Below are positions 25,186 to 37,400 of a DNA stretch of 64,000 nt, piece by piece. The notes under the pieces are model-generated. The model saw nothing but the letters and a program-made list of their open reading frames with translations. It did no database searches and was not told the DNA's origin. Within the stretch, counting starts at the first letter, position 1. Each line of letters begins with the position of its first letter. Source of the stretch: Allomyces arbusculus. Its lineage: Eukaryota > Blastocladiomycota > Blastocladiomycetes > Blastocladiales > Blastocladiaceae. A program made the position numbers and the translations under genes. The stretch spans positions 62,001-126,000 of the forward strand of contig JADHYV010000010.1 in the NCBI GenBank assembly GCA_027604705.1, given 5' to 3'.

Positions 25186-27680
25186 ATTGACTCCACCAAT
25201 CTGCGCCCGCCTCATCATCGTGCACATCGGCCAGCTTCGCCTCGCATGCCCACCATGCTCGACCGCGACACGCTCCCCACTCCTGCTCGCACATTTTAAT
25301 TGGCGGACAGCTCCGGGTCTCCTATCAACGTGCCAGGGCACCATGACTGGGCGGAGAACCGGCATTTCGACCCTTTCGACGTTGGGTTGCATTGATTGGT
25401 CCCAACTATGCTGGCGGAATGAATATATTGGGCTCCTTAGCCTCTGAATCACCCACCGCTTGGCGCTCGCGAAGAAGGGGCCCTACTCGTATGCCAGAGC
25501 CACCGCTGACAGGTGGAGAGAAGTCGGCAGTGAGCAGAAGCCCAATGGTGCCAGTCGGGTGACATGAACGTACGTTTGCGAAACGGAATGAACGACGAGA
25601 ACCTTGAAAAGGATCAAATTAGGACGCCAGGAATGAGATGACCGCTGCTAAATGAGAATCCGTCGAGTGAAGGAGACAAGACGCACCACAACCGTCGACT
25701 GCTGAGACCCAATCGACCTTTTGCGTTCACCGATTTTTGATGAGTTCCTACAGCTCGGCCTCAAGCTTGCGCTTTTTGGCAGCCACCTCCTTTTTCTTCC
25801 GTGCAGCCGCTGGCAGCTACATCAGAGCAATATCGATCATGACTTGGTCATTCTTTGTTGTGATTGCCTCGTCGATTGTAACCTTGGCGGAATACTGGGC
25901 AGAAGAGCAAGAGCAGCTATTAGGGGTGGCCATGCAGAGGCAGGCGAGAATCCACTGGTGCACCACGCCAATCCCCACGCCCAAGAACCCGAGCACAAGA
26001 GTCGCCTTCTCGTCTGCCCAATCGGATTCATTGGTTAGCATCTCAACGACAGGATGCCACCCAAGCTCAAAACTTATCCCATGATCTAGTGGACATCCAT
26101 TCCAAAATTGCGGTGCTGCTTCGTTTTATGATGTGGCGAGGCTGGTTTCATGATCAGATCAGGCATGCTGCCCTGGTTCATTGACGACGATCGAAGGCCG
26201 CGCGTCGTGGAAAGCACAAGACGGAGATTACAGAACATCGTATCGAATGCTGGCGGTTGTGGTGCGTTAAGTGCACAGGACGAAGCCGCACAGAACCAGT
26301 TGCAGTGGCAGTCATGAGTCATAATTGTTGTGTTAGAAGTCAGCACGAACGATACTGGATTTGGTTTGTAAGACCCGCCACACCCATATCGCGGCGCGCA
26401 TCGGCCGCACCCTCTGCTGCACGCGTCACGGCCAAGAAAAAAAGGAAAAACATCATAACCGCGTTCTTGTCACCTGCACGGCCAGATGACAGGGTCAGCA
26501 TTTCAACTAGCAGTGACAGCGTGTCATACCAGCCCAGACTCGGACCAAAATCGCCAAGGCTTCACACGCATCGTTCCCGCTTGGCCAACTGCAACGCGAG
26601 CGCGCGGTTCGAGAGGATTCAACGTCGCAGGTCGACCGGTTATTGCCATGCCTGTGCGTGCTGGCAATCGCACAGAGCCATTTCTCACCAGCATGTAATC
26701 ATATGGTCGGTCTTGGTTGCAATCAACATCGAACGTCTCCTTTCGTAACAATCATACCACTGCCAATGCCTACCGCTACCGCGCATGTTGAAATAACCTT
26801 GACTTGCGTCTGTGAGGACTCGCCGTGTCTGCGTTGAGAGCGATGCGCGCGTAAACTCGACGCTTGCGTGTTTGAAGCGGCTGAATTGTAGACGCACAGT
26901 GCTGCAGCAGACAGATCGACACCGGGCATGGGCAGGTGGAGAAGATGGCGACACTGCCCCTCAGATGGTATGTCGCCCATCTACTCCCCTCGTTCTCTTC
27001 CGTGTGTACGGTTTTGTGCGGTTTCCGCCGTCACAGGCACGTCCACGATGGTCGCTGCGCTGCTATCTCCACCCCACAAATTGGTCGGTCGCCTCCACGG
27101 CCGTGTACCAGAGCGCGTGGTCCTAATTGGATTTGGAGAAGCTGGCAGACGCTGGCACGTGGGTCAGGCACGCCGTGCGTGTCTACGTGCCGCACCAAGC
27201 TCAGGTGCGTGTTTGTCGCGTTGAACCAGGCGAATTGAGCGTGGGCGCGAGCCCGCTGTGGTCGGGTGAGAAACTGCAGGCACTGCATGTCACCCAGTAA
27301 GTTGCGCCTCTGCACTTCTTATCTTCGTCCATTCTCGTGAGCGATGCGTCTCGATAAGCAGGAGGTTCTGCGTATCCTCGTGCGCTGTGGGTATGCGCTG
27401 CTGTTTTCTCTCTGGTTCCTCTTCTGATTTCTGACGCGCTGAGAGCGGCCATTTCGACAGTTGCTGAAATGACATGTGAATGTGTCGTCGTTGTCCGCTA
27501 CAGATCCCGCCACTCTTGAGCAAGCGAGATGCAATCGCAGATTTGCCAGAGATTTTGATGTTTCTAGCGTAGCCTCTGACTTCCCCACCCAGTGTGTGCG
27601 CCTGCGCCATCCAAACTGCAGTCGCACAGCTTCATGTTGTCACATCCATAAGGAGTACCAAGGTGACAGTTTAATCGAAA

Positions 27681-27800
27681 GCAGTTTCGATTCGGAAATC
27701 TATCTCTAGATTGATTTTTTGATTGATTTCTTGGCCGGTGGGGCCCCAAACTGCATGCAGTCCAGAAATCAATTTCAAAATCAATTGAATTTCGACTGCA
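27681..27800. repeat. Imperfect AT-rich inverted repeat with GC-rich loop
   Basis: The left arm (27681-27734) and the right arm (27762-27800) are imperfect reverse complements: ATTGATTTYTTGG on the left matches CCAGAAATCAAT on the right, and GCAGTTTCGA matches TTCGACTGC at the outer ends. Between them lie two small perfect palindromes, GGGGCCCC and ACTGCATGCAGT. A long hairpin could form. No transposase or clear target-site duplication is seen, so it may be a MITE-like remnant or simply a hairpin. Confidence 0.55.
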
Positions 27801-28463
27801 CCTGGTATGGTACAAGTCAAGAACAAATCGCGGCCACAATTCGAGCTGTCCACGATATCGTTGGCCACTGCTTTCGTCAAAAGGGACGGTAAGTGAGCAA
27901 AGCACGACGTGAATTTTCGGACGTGTCCAACCCATGCAGCAAGCCGTGAACGTGCCATCGCTGATACCGAGATGAGCACTCCCCAGCTTGGATAACTGAT
28001 GCGGCGCATTCATGTCAAGCATGAGCATGCTACGTTCAGCTTCATAATGGCGCATGGGAACAGGATCAGGTGCACGACAGAACGTGTCGTCAACTTTGAC
28101 GTGGGGAAGGGCGGGGTGGGGGCAGAAGGGCAGAGCCTTGCGCGGTTGCCACCCGAAGGGTGCGTGTCCACGACCAGGGGAACCACATCCTCGTCAAGCA
28201 GCTGCAGGTGAACAGGTCGCGCGTGGCGCACGTGCGATGCACGGGGCACTAGCGGAGGCGGCTGAGAGACGCGTTGTTTCGAATGTGTCGCAGCTTGCGT
28301 CTGTCTCGCGCATCCATTGGTGCTGGCCGCCTGCCCGCCGACCACCACCACCACCGCCAGCGTGCCCTGGGCAGCCGTGAAACTGCGCAACCCGCCGCAC
28401 TCGACGCTGTTCAGCACGACGCCTACACCGAGCTGCACTGCCCGCAATCAGCTGCAAGCGATC

Positions 28464-30562
28464 ATGGACGCGGACCCCGCCGCGCATCGGCCGGCAAACG
28501 GCCCTGCCGGCGCGGCTGCATGCACTTCGGGCCCGCTGCCACCACCACCACGGCCATCGACCATCATGACCATGAATGCCGACCAGGATTGGCCCGCGCG
28601 CAGCCACCATCCCGCCTCGACGCTGCCGCCGCGCGTGGCCGCTCCGGAGAGTATGTGCATGCATGCTTGCAGTTGCGGTTCGGGCATGATGACTGACGGC
28701 ACGGCTGATCATCGTCGTGGCCCACGACTGATCCCTAGGCTTCGCCGAGCACCACGCCGGCGCTGATCTGCTCGCGGTGCCGCCGTCCTCTGCAATTGGC
28801 ACCGCTGTGCAAGCCGACCGCGACCACGCCATGGCCGAGGCCACGGTGCATGCCGACCAGGGCGGCGACCACAAGGCCGCCACCGATGTCGATATGCACC
28901 TCTTCCACGACGACCAGGCTGACGACCACGCGTCGCCACTCGCCGCGCTCGACTTTGCCGCCGCATTTGCCGCGTTCGACCGCGAGGCTGCGGCCGCTCC
29001 TGTCCCCGGGCCCGATCGCGACACGACGCGCTCCGCCGACCACGCCGGCATGATCGAGGGGCCGTCGTCGCATGAGCCCATGCCCACCGATCCGCCCCCA
29101 AACCAGCAACCGCCCCCAAGCAGTATCTGCCCGGCCCAGCTGTCCATGGTGCCCGCGGCCCCGACCATGACCACAACGACCACGACAGCCCCACCCGCTC
29201 AGCTCGGCTCAGTCGACGACGTCAACCTACGCATTCTGGCCTTGGTCGCCGTCTTTTGCGACCAAGTCGCGTACCCGACGCGCGCCATCTACTCGCGCGC
29301 GCAATCGCTCCCTTTGTCCCCAACCACCGCAACCACGCTCGCGTCGCACCTGGCCACCTTGATCACCACCCCCACCGCACTCGCACGCCGTTTACGCGTC
29401 TTTGCGCACTCGCACCACATTCTGCATGCTGCACCGACCACCAAGGCCGACGCGCGCGCCGTGCTCGGCGCCGCAACCACCGCCACGACCTTGACCGCGC
29501 GCCTCCGCCCACTCCTCGAGTCGGCATTCACGACCGCGTTCCCGATCACCGTCGCCGGCGGACGCATCGCGTGCCCGGTCGATGCGATCCCGCCGCTGTT
29601 TGAGCGCTCGGCCGACGGGACGATGCTCCAGTGGATCGACGTGCCCACCCGCCACGCGGCCGCCGTCTGGTGGCTCTACCCGGACTTAGACGACGAGATT
29701 CCGCCGCCGTCAATGAATTCGACATCACCAAGAAGTGCAGCCATGGCGCCGGCGGTCGCGGCGCTGCGCGCCGAGGGGACAACGAGTCCGTTGTCGAGCG
29801 TGCACCCGGATGACGAGGACGATGATGAGCATGCCGACAACGAGTCGGAACCCGAATCCGACTCGGAGACCGAAGGCGATGACGACGACCGCCCGTCAAA
29901 GCGCCGCAAACTCGTCCCGCCCACCGCCGCCGCACCACCCGCACCCGCAACCTCGTCCAAGTACCCCACCTGCCCGCAATGCGGCACGTCCCCACGCTCC
30001 CCACTGCGCCGCGACCGCGACGGGAACCTCGTCTGCAACGGGTGCCGCTTACGAGCCGTGCGCCGGCGAGAGCGCGAAGCCGCCTCGGACGCGCACGCGA
30101 CCCCGCCACCCCCAGTGGCAGCCCCTGCCGCCGCGACGAGTCCGCGCCGGTGCACGACGTGCGGTACGGCCACGACCTCGTCGTGGCGCCGCAGCGATGC
30201 GGGACGGAGGATCTGTAACGCGTGCCGGCTGCGCGAGAATCGGCGACGGCGGGCCGCGGAAAAGGCCGCGGAAAAGGCCGCGGCGGGTGGAAGTGGAGGA
30301 GACGGAGCGAATGCTGCGACGGCGGTAGGGGTGGGGATGGGCACGCCGCGGCGCGCGGCGGCCGCGCGGGCGGCGGCGCGCGTGCACGCGGCCGTCTCGA
30401 CGGCGTCAACGTTAAGGGCCGACGACGACCTGACCGACGCTGCTGCTGGTGGTGGCGGCGGTGCAGTGTCCGACACCTCGTCGCTCTCGGCGCCGCCCGA
30501 TGAGGAGGAGGTCGAGTCGGGTTCCGAACACGGCGAGCGCGCCCCCGCCCCCGCACTCGCGC

Positions 30563-30596
<34 letters not shown>

Positions 30597-33500
30597 AGCA
30601 CAATCGTCGACGACGCCCATCTCGTGCGCCGACTGCGGCGCGACCTCGTCGTCGACCAAGTGGCGCAAACACCCGGTGATGGGGCTCACGCAGTGCAACA
30701 AATGCTATCACCGGTCGCGCCGCCGCCGGCTCAAGGAACTCGCGTCGTCGCCGACCCCGCCCGTTCCCGGCCCAACCTCGCGCGCGAGTGGGGCGCTGGC
30801 GGCGGGGGCACGCCGGGCCGCGGCCGATCGTGCCACTGCGCGCCTCGCGCCCCCGGTGACGACGAGCGATGCCGACGCGGCACCGTCGTCGGACGACGAC
30901 GACGACGACGACGATGGCGGTGGCGGACGGCGGCGCAAGTCCGGCCGCCGCAGCGCGCGACTGCAGAATCAGTGCGTCGTTTGCCGCACGTTCTCGGCCG
31001 CCGAAGTGTGTACGCCCTGCGCGCTCGGGATCCCGAAGGGAAAGGCGCGCGACGCGTGGCGGCTCGAGCAGCAGCAGATCCAGCAGCAACAACAACAGAA
31101 AATGCATCAGCCGCCGAGTGCGGCGGTGGACCCGCCCATGGACATGGAGATGGACAAGGAAGAGGTCGCGCCCGAGGCCGGGACAGCTGGCGAACGCGTG
31201 TCGTCGTCTCTATCAAGCGCGGCCGCGCCGACCACGTCGGCGGGACCGGCGGCACCGGCGGCGGCGTTGGCGAGACGCTGTGCGCAGTGTGGAGTCGCGC
31301 GCACGTCGTCGTGGCGCAAGGGCAACAGCGGGAACTCGATTATTTGTAACAAGTGTTACTGCGAGGCGCGGCGGCATGCGGCGCGGGCGAATGCGACCTC
31401 GTCCGAGTCCGACGACCACCATTTCCACGCGCCGTCGCGGGTTCCGGCCGCGCAGGAGCATGAGGTCCCGGACGTGGTTGTCACGGGCCCTGAACAGCAA
31501 CCGCCGCCAGATTCGCATCCACACGAACGAACGCCCGTGCCCGGCAACCAGGCGCAGCAGCTCTCGACTGCGTCCTCATCGGCCTCGCTCCCCGGCATGG
31601 TCGACTCTGCGCTCGGCACCCCCGCCCGGAACCGGTCGCTCGCCGACCTGCCTGTGTCTTCGTCGTCGTCATTGACCCCGACCCCATCGACGAAAGGCCG
31701 GTCGTGCTGCGAGTGCGGCGCGACGCGGTCGTCGAGCCGGTGGCGGAAACACCCGTCCGGGCACGGTCTCATGTGCAACAAGTGCCACCACCAGTCGCGG
31801 CGTGCCGCACGCGCCGCGTCGGTCGCGTCGTCGGTCGCGAGCGACGCGCCGGCCACGGCGGCCGTGGCGGCCGAGGATATGCCGATGCCGCCGCCACCGG
31901 CTGGTGAAGGGATTGATCAGCTCGTCGCGGCATTGCACCATGCGATGGACGAACCCGCCGCGATCCCGCAGCCAAGCGCGACGGCGTTTACGCACGCCTA
32001 CCCGCACCTTCACCACCTTGCGCATGAGACACGCACGCCGTCCCCGCTCCGCGGCCCTCCGGTCGTGGTCGCCGACGTCCCCGGCCCGCTACGGCGCACG
32101 CACCTCAACTTTGCCATGATCGTGTGGTCGGCGATCGCCGCCGACCACGCACAGCACCCGCGGCGCGTCATCTACAGCAAGAAATTCGCGCTCGACGAGT
32201 CGTTCCACCTAACGCCGGCCGACCAGGCGGCCCTCGTGCACCACGGCGTGCAGTGCATTGCCGCGTGCTTGCACCGGCCCGTCTGGCAGCAGGCCGCGCA
32301 CGCGCCGAGTTTGGTGGCCGCCGCGAATGTCGAGCAGGCGCTGTTTGAGATTCGCAATCCGGTGGCCACACATGGACGGCCAAAGGACGTGCATGTGCCG
32401 GCGATGATGCAGCGGTATTTGGCAAATTTGATGGCGACGTGGGGCGAGGAGGAGGAGGTAGGGTGGGTTACGCGGTGCGGTCGCGTCGTGCCGCCGATTT
32501 TGGCGAAGCCGGTCGTGCGTGGCCGCGTCGCGCGCGCAGGGTGGACGACGATGGCGGGCGCTGAGGTGTTTTGGGCTCCTGAGACCCAAGCTGTGGCCGT
32601 GGCGCCAGGTGGGATGCAGCCGGAAGTGCATCACGGCGATGCGGAGGCGATGCAGGTGGACCGTCACTGCGATGGGGAGCGTGATGCCCACGAACTGCCA
32701 CAGCAACAACCACAACAACAAGAGGTACGCGTCTGGCCGAATCGGACCGCGACATGTTTTCCGACATGGACTGACTACTGCACGCTATGACCGCTAGTTT
32801 CCCGTCCACTTGCCGCCCGTCGCGACGACCGATACCCCGACCAATGTCGCGCCGGCGTGGATGCACGCCCTCAACTTCAAGCAACCCGTTTTCGACCAAA
32901 GCCATTCATTGAACTTGATTTCAGACAACCACAACAACAACAACAACAATTCCAACTACCCGATTCCCGGCCTCGCGCCACCACCACCACCACCACCACC
33001 ACCACTTCCAGCTCCGGCCGACCCGCCGCTCATGGTCACGCTACGTCGCGCGGGCCCCGCCGTCCCGGGCACCGCGCCCGCGGCGCACACTGAACCCGTT
33101 CTCGATACCCTCGACGCGCTGGCCGCGTCGGCCGCACTCCATCACCGTCATCATCCGCAACCCGTTGACTTCCCGCCGCATTCTCGGCAAGGCACCTTCG
33201 CTGCATCTGTGCCCGCGTCGCCGCTCATGATGGACCCGCGCCTCGCCGCCGCCGGCAGCACGAGCTACTATGCGCCGCATCCCCAGCACGACCCGTACGC
33301 CGCCGCCGCTCCGGGCCACGACGACGATAATGACGACGGCATGGACCTCGACGACCACGACACCTACTATGACTACGGCTCCCCACAACCGACCCCCGGC
33401 ATCCTGTCCCCCTTGGGCCTGCAATCGCCGCTCATGTCGCCGCACTTTGGCGGCGCACACCACCGGCAACGCACGCACACGGCCTACCCGCAAATCATCT

Positions 33501-33895
33501 ACCCGGCGTTCCCGTTCCTCTCCTCCTCGTCTTCCACCGCCCGCGCCCCTCCCGCCGCATCCATGTCCGTGAATTCGAATGCGCCGCGGTGCGCGACCTG
33601 CCACACGACTTCGGCCAGTTCGTGGCGCACCGACCCGTTTTCCAACACCGTGCACTGCCGCCGGTGCTACCGGTCAGTCATGGCCGCGCGCGTTTGTGTC
33701 ACGTGCGCGTCGTCGACGGCGAGTTCATGGCGACGGGATGCCGAGGGGCGCACGCAGTGTAACCGGTGTAATTTGCGCGCGCGTCGGGCGGCTGCCGCGG
33801 CAGCGACGAGCTCGGCGGGGCAGAGGAGTAGTACGCCGGATGCGCCGGCAGGGGGGCGGAGGGGGAGTAGTGGGACGTCGCGCGGGTCGCGGTAG
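28464..33895 (+). CDS. GATA-like multi-zinc-finger protein with two D domains
   Basis: Three exons (28464-28650, 28739-32724, 32798-33895) encode 1,756 residues with matching phases. A D domain near the N-terminus (29209-29700) is followed by an acidic patch and RPSKRRKL, a likely nuclear signal. GATA-like fingers (CxxC, 17-18 residues, CxxC) begin at 29971, 30151, 30624, 31279, 31705, 33590 and 33695; a degraded one starts at 30973. Typical finger core: SSWRR or SSRWRKHP, then CNKC or CNAC. A second D domain of the C-terminal type lies at 32089-32600, between fingers 6 and 7, and is followed by poly-Asn and poly-Pro. Classic GATA factors keep a basic GLYYKLH-like tail after the last Cys; here it is RLRENRRRR or similar, so GATA-site binding is not assured. 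The likely role is nuclear DNA or chromatin binding. The start is the ATG that splices in phase to exon 2. Confidence 0.8.
29209..32600 (+). repeat. Two D-domain copies in the zinc-finger gene
   Basis: Copy 1 at 29209-29700 keeps the opening pattern (LVAVFCDQ, PTRAIY, LPLSP) and the closing one (IPPLFE, LQWIDVP). The last copy at 32089-32600 is of the divergent type found tenth in genes A and B (NFAMIVWSAIAADH, IYSKKF, VFWAPE). Their presence in a gene with GATA-like fingers links this gene to the array genes downstream. Confidence 0.75.
32925..33005 (+). repeat. Trinucleotide repeats coding poly-Asn and poly-Pro
   Basis: An AAC/CAA run (about 32925-32950) encodes Asn and a CCA run (about 32988-33005) encodes Pro, inside exon 3 of the zinc-finger gene. 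Both are likely to vary in length. Confidence 0.85.
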
Positions 33896-34473
33896 TTCGA
33901 AGTGGAGGGGGGAGACTTGAGATGTGCGGGAGAGAGGAGCGAAGTTGGCACGGCATGACAAGAGTACGATACCGCGCCGCACGACATGACATACGACACA
34001 CGACACACGACACACGGCACGACGCGCGGCGCGTGGAACTGGGAGAGAGCGGCGGGGGACGCCAATACAAGTTCACCGTTCATAATCAGCCATCACCACA
34101 CTGATCAGTTGCGTGAGGTTGCCGCGCGGCCAAACCGCTCAATCACGCTGCAGTCGGGACAGTGTCGTTGTCGCTGTCCTGCGAGGCCAGTCGCGAGCCC
34201 AGGCGGTGCCACGGCGCGGCGCCACGTCACTCCAGCCTTACCCCTCTCAGCAGTGCCGCGCCGCCTGCTCCAACTCGCTTCGGCTCGCTCCAACTCGCTC
34301 AACTCGACTGGGGCGACCGGACCAGCTCTTGTCGGACACGGCCGACGCCGGACGCGCAACCGGCCGCACTTCTTTTGCCACCGCGCATTGCCTGCTCCTG
34401 CGCCGAACCGACCACCCATCCCAGCTCAACGAACCAGCATCTGGGCTTCGCGCCCCCCGCACGGCCGCCAACC
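33896..34473. other. Intergenic region upstream of gene A
   Basis: 578 bases between the zinc-finger gene and gene A. An ACACGAC-type heptamer repeat occupies roughly 33981-34025. The frame of gene A is open upstream to about 34162 but lacks an ATG there, so I treat this as leader and promoter. No separate gene is visible. Confidence 0.6.
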
Positions 34474-37400
34474 ATGCCGCCCAAAAGGCGCGGCACTGCG
34501 CCAGTCACGCGCCGCAAGAGCGCGCGCCTGGCCGTCACCAACGGCGATCACGGCGGCGGCAGAGAAGCGGATGCGATTCGCGCGCTCGACGGCAACCATT
34601 CTGACACGCAAAGGCACTACGTTGAAACGAACAGCGATGTGACGCGCGCAGGCCCGGGTCCAGGCAATGGTATCCTCCAATTTCACGCCATGTTGGCGGT
34701 GACTGGACAAGGGTCGAGTTCCAACGCTGACTCTGGCCGTGGTTTGGACCTAGTGCCCGCGGAAACGGCCTCCGTGCCCACCACGCTCGCTCGCTTGCCG
34801 CCGTCCACTGCCACGAGCGCGCTCGATGCGGACCGGATCGTGCGAATGGACGTCGGTGCCGACCACGGCGCGAGCACCGCCGTGATCCTGCCAACGCATC
34901 CCGCTCCGGCCCTCCCACAGCCGGCACCAGAGCCCGATGCGCACGCCTCGCTCGGCGACTTGACCCTGGCCGACGGCAACCTCTGCACCATCCTGTTTGT
35001 CGCGGCCTACTGCGACTTTCTGCGGCACCCGGACCGCCCGCTCTACCGGCAGACCTACCCGCTGCCGCTGCCCGACCACGTCGTCGCCGACCTCGCCGAG
35101 GCCCTCGTCGACATGCTCTCGGCCAAACCCAACCAGCCGGACCGCGCCGTGCGCCTGCTCGCACCCTCCAAATGGACCACCGACGCGTCCGTGGCGGTCC
35201 CGCGTGCCGTCGACGCCATGATCCGGTCCAAGAAACTGGTGCGCATCCATCTGCTCGATATGGCGGTATCGCCCACGACCAGCAAGGCGAAACGGACCCG
35301 CCGCGCCCTGCCGAATCCCGAACAGTCGAGCGCCGTCGTCGACGCGATCAAGCGGTACTTGACGACCTGGGTGCCCGTTCTCGTCAGCGCGGGCGGCGGG
35401 TTGCCGTTTGCCGAGGTCGCAGCGAGCGCGAGAAAGTTTCAAATGGGGGTCACGGCGATCCCGTGTATTTTGGACGCGGTCGAGATGGGCGAGGACGGCG
35501 ACGGGACGCGCCACGTGCAATGGACCGTGGCACGGCCCGAGGCCGCGGCTGCGGCGCGGTTCCTGTGTCCGGGTCTGAGCGGCGAGATGCCGGCGGCGGC
35601 GACGGCGGCGGCGGCGACCGCGAACGACGAGGTTGCTGCGGAAGTGGCCACCCCGAACGGCGGGTTTGCAGTGGGCGCGGCGGCCTTGAACGGCGAGATC
35701 ACGGCAGAGGCGACGACCACCGACGGGGATAACACGGTAGCAGCCACTTTGAAGGACGGGGTCGCGGCGGACATGGCCAACTCGAACGACGACATTGCGG
35801 CGGCCGAGCACTTGGGCGCTGATTCGTCGCTGGGCAGGGACTCGGCCCCTGCTGCGGCTCCGACAAACGCGTCACCGCGCGCAAGTTCCCCCACGGGTCG
35901 AGACAGTGGTGACCCAGAAGTGGTTGCCGCGCTGCCGCATTCACACACGCTCGAACCGCGACGGCCGCAAGTTGCGGCTGCAGTCCCTACGACTCTCGAC
36001 GTGCACGTCCAGCAACCGTCGTGGTCTTTACCACCACCGCCACAGTCCGACGTGCCGGCTCCAGTGCAACCGCAAGATGCTGCTCTCACCGAAATCGTCA
36101 CGCCGAATCCGGTTGAAGAGCCGGTTCCGGCGCCACCACAACCTGTCGTTGCTCCCGTCGTGCCTGTCAAGTCATCGCTGCCCGAAGCGCCGGTCCCGAC
36201 GCTCCCGCAAACTACTGCTGATTCTGCCGTGCCCACCGCGTCACCGCTGCCCGACGTGCCGTCACTCCTGCAGCCGCAAGCCGCGGCGGCCCCCGTCATG
36301 CTCGATCCACCACCGGCGCTGCGGACATCTGAAGCTGCCGCGGCCCAGACACCGCCGCCACTGCCGCCCGTCGCAGACCTTCTCGCCACGCTGACCCCCG
36401 CCGACGGCAACCTGTGCGTCGCGCTCTTTGTCGCCGTGCACGCTGACCGGCGGCGCAATCCGGGACGGCCCATCTACCAGCGCACCTTCCCGGTCCCGCT
36501 CGCGCCCTCTGATCTCCATGACCTCGTCGAGGTCCTCGGCGACCTTCTCGGCAGCGGGCTCGACCGGCGGCTGCGGTCCTTTGCCGGCTCCGACACGGCG
36601 CGCGCCGTCCAGACGCAGCTGCGCGTGCGCAAGACCGTGCGCGTCGCTCTCGTCGAACACGTTCCAGGGTCCGCAGCACTACCGATTTCGGCGCGCAAGA
36701 AATTGGCCGAGCAGGACCCGCACCGTGCGCCCGCTGTGGTCGCCAAGATTCGCGAGTATGTGACAACGTGGGCTCCGGCCATGCTCGCCGCGCCCGCGCA
36801 GGGTCTGCCATTCCTGATTTCTGACACGGTTGGCGTTATCAAGTACCCGATTACCGCGATCCCGTGCGCGTTTGACCTCGGTGAGGACGACGCGGAGGGT
36901 CGGCGCGTCGTGCGCTGGCATGCACGCACCAGGGATGCCGTGCGCGCGGCCGAGTTCTTGTACCCGGGGTACGCAGACGAGTTGGGCGCGGTGGAGGCGG
37001 GCGAGGAGGCGGCGCAAGAAGAGCAGCGGCAGGATGTGGAGATGGGTGAGGGGCACGGGCAAGACGTGGGTGTGGTCGATGGCCAACAGCAACAGGACGC
37101 GCACGTACCACAGGACCAGCAGGAGGCCATGGACGTGGACCCTCCCGAAGCCCCCAACGTCGTCGCCCACCAGGACCCGAACCCGTGCCAAACCCGAGCC
37201 CAGCTGACACCGGCTCCCGGCCCGGCCGTACCACCAGCCAACGCGCCGAACCCGACCGCCATGCTGACGCCGACGCTCACGCCGATCCAGCAGAACGTGC
37301 TCGCCACCATGTTCCCTGCCGACGGCAACCTATGCATCCTGCTCTTCATCGCCGCCTACATGGACCTCGCCGCCGGCACCGACCAGCCCTTCCACGCGAC

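Larger units (their letters stand above)
24724..28463. other. Gene-poor region of 3.7 kb
   Basis: I find no convincing gene. Base composition is more AT-rich than in the flanking genes and open frames are short. It holds an 18-base poly-C run (25168-25185) and an imperfect palindrome (27681-27800). A minus-strand frame at 26041-25817 (about 74 residues, with hydrophobic stretch LVLGFLGVGIGVV) is followed, after a TAG, by a basic stretch KKKEVAAKKRKLEAEL in the same frame; it could be a small spliced gene or a decayed one. The last several hundred bases are presumably the promoter and leader of the zinc-finger gene at 28464. Confidence 0.6.

Noticed and set aside
26590-26660. tRNA-like GGTTCGA segment
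   Set aside because: No paired acceptor or anticodon stems could be drawn around it.
28274-28766. Plus-strand frame read straight through as a separate gene
   Set aside because: Only 28464-28650 is coding in my model. It splices in phase to the large exon at 28739, which itself has no nearby ATG.
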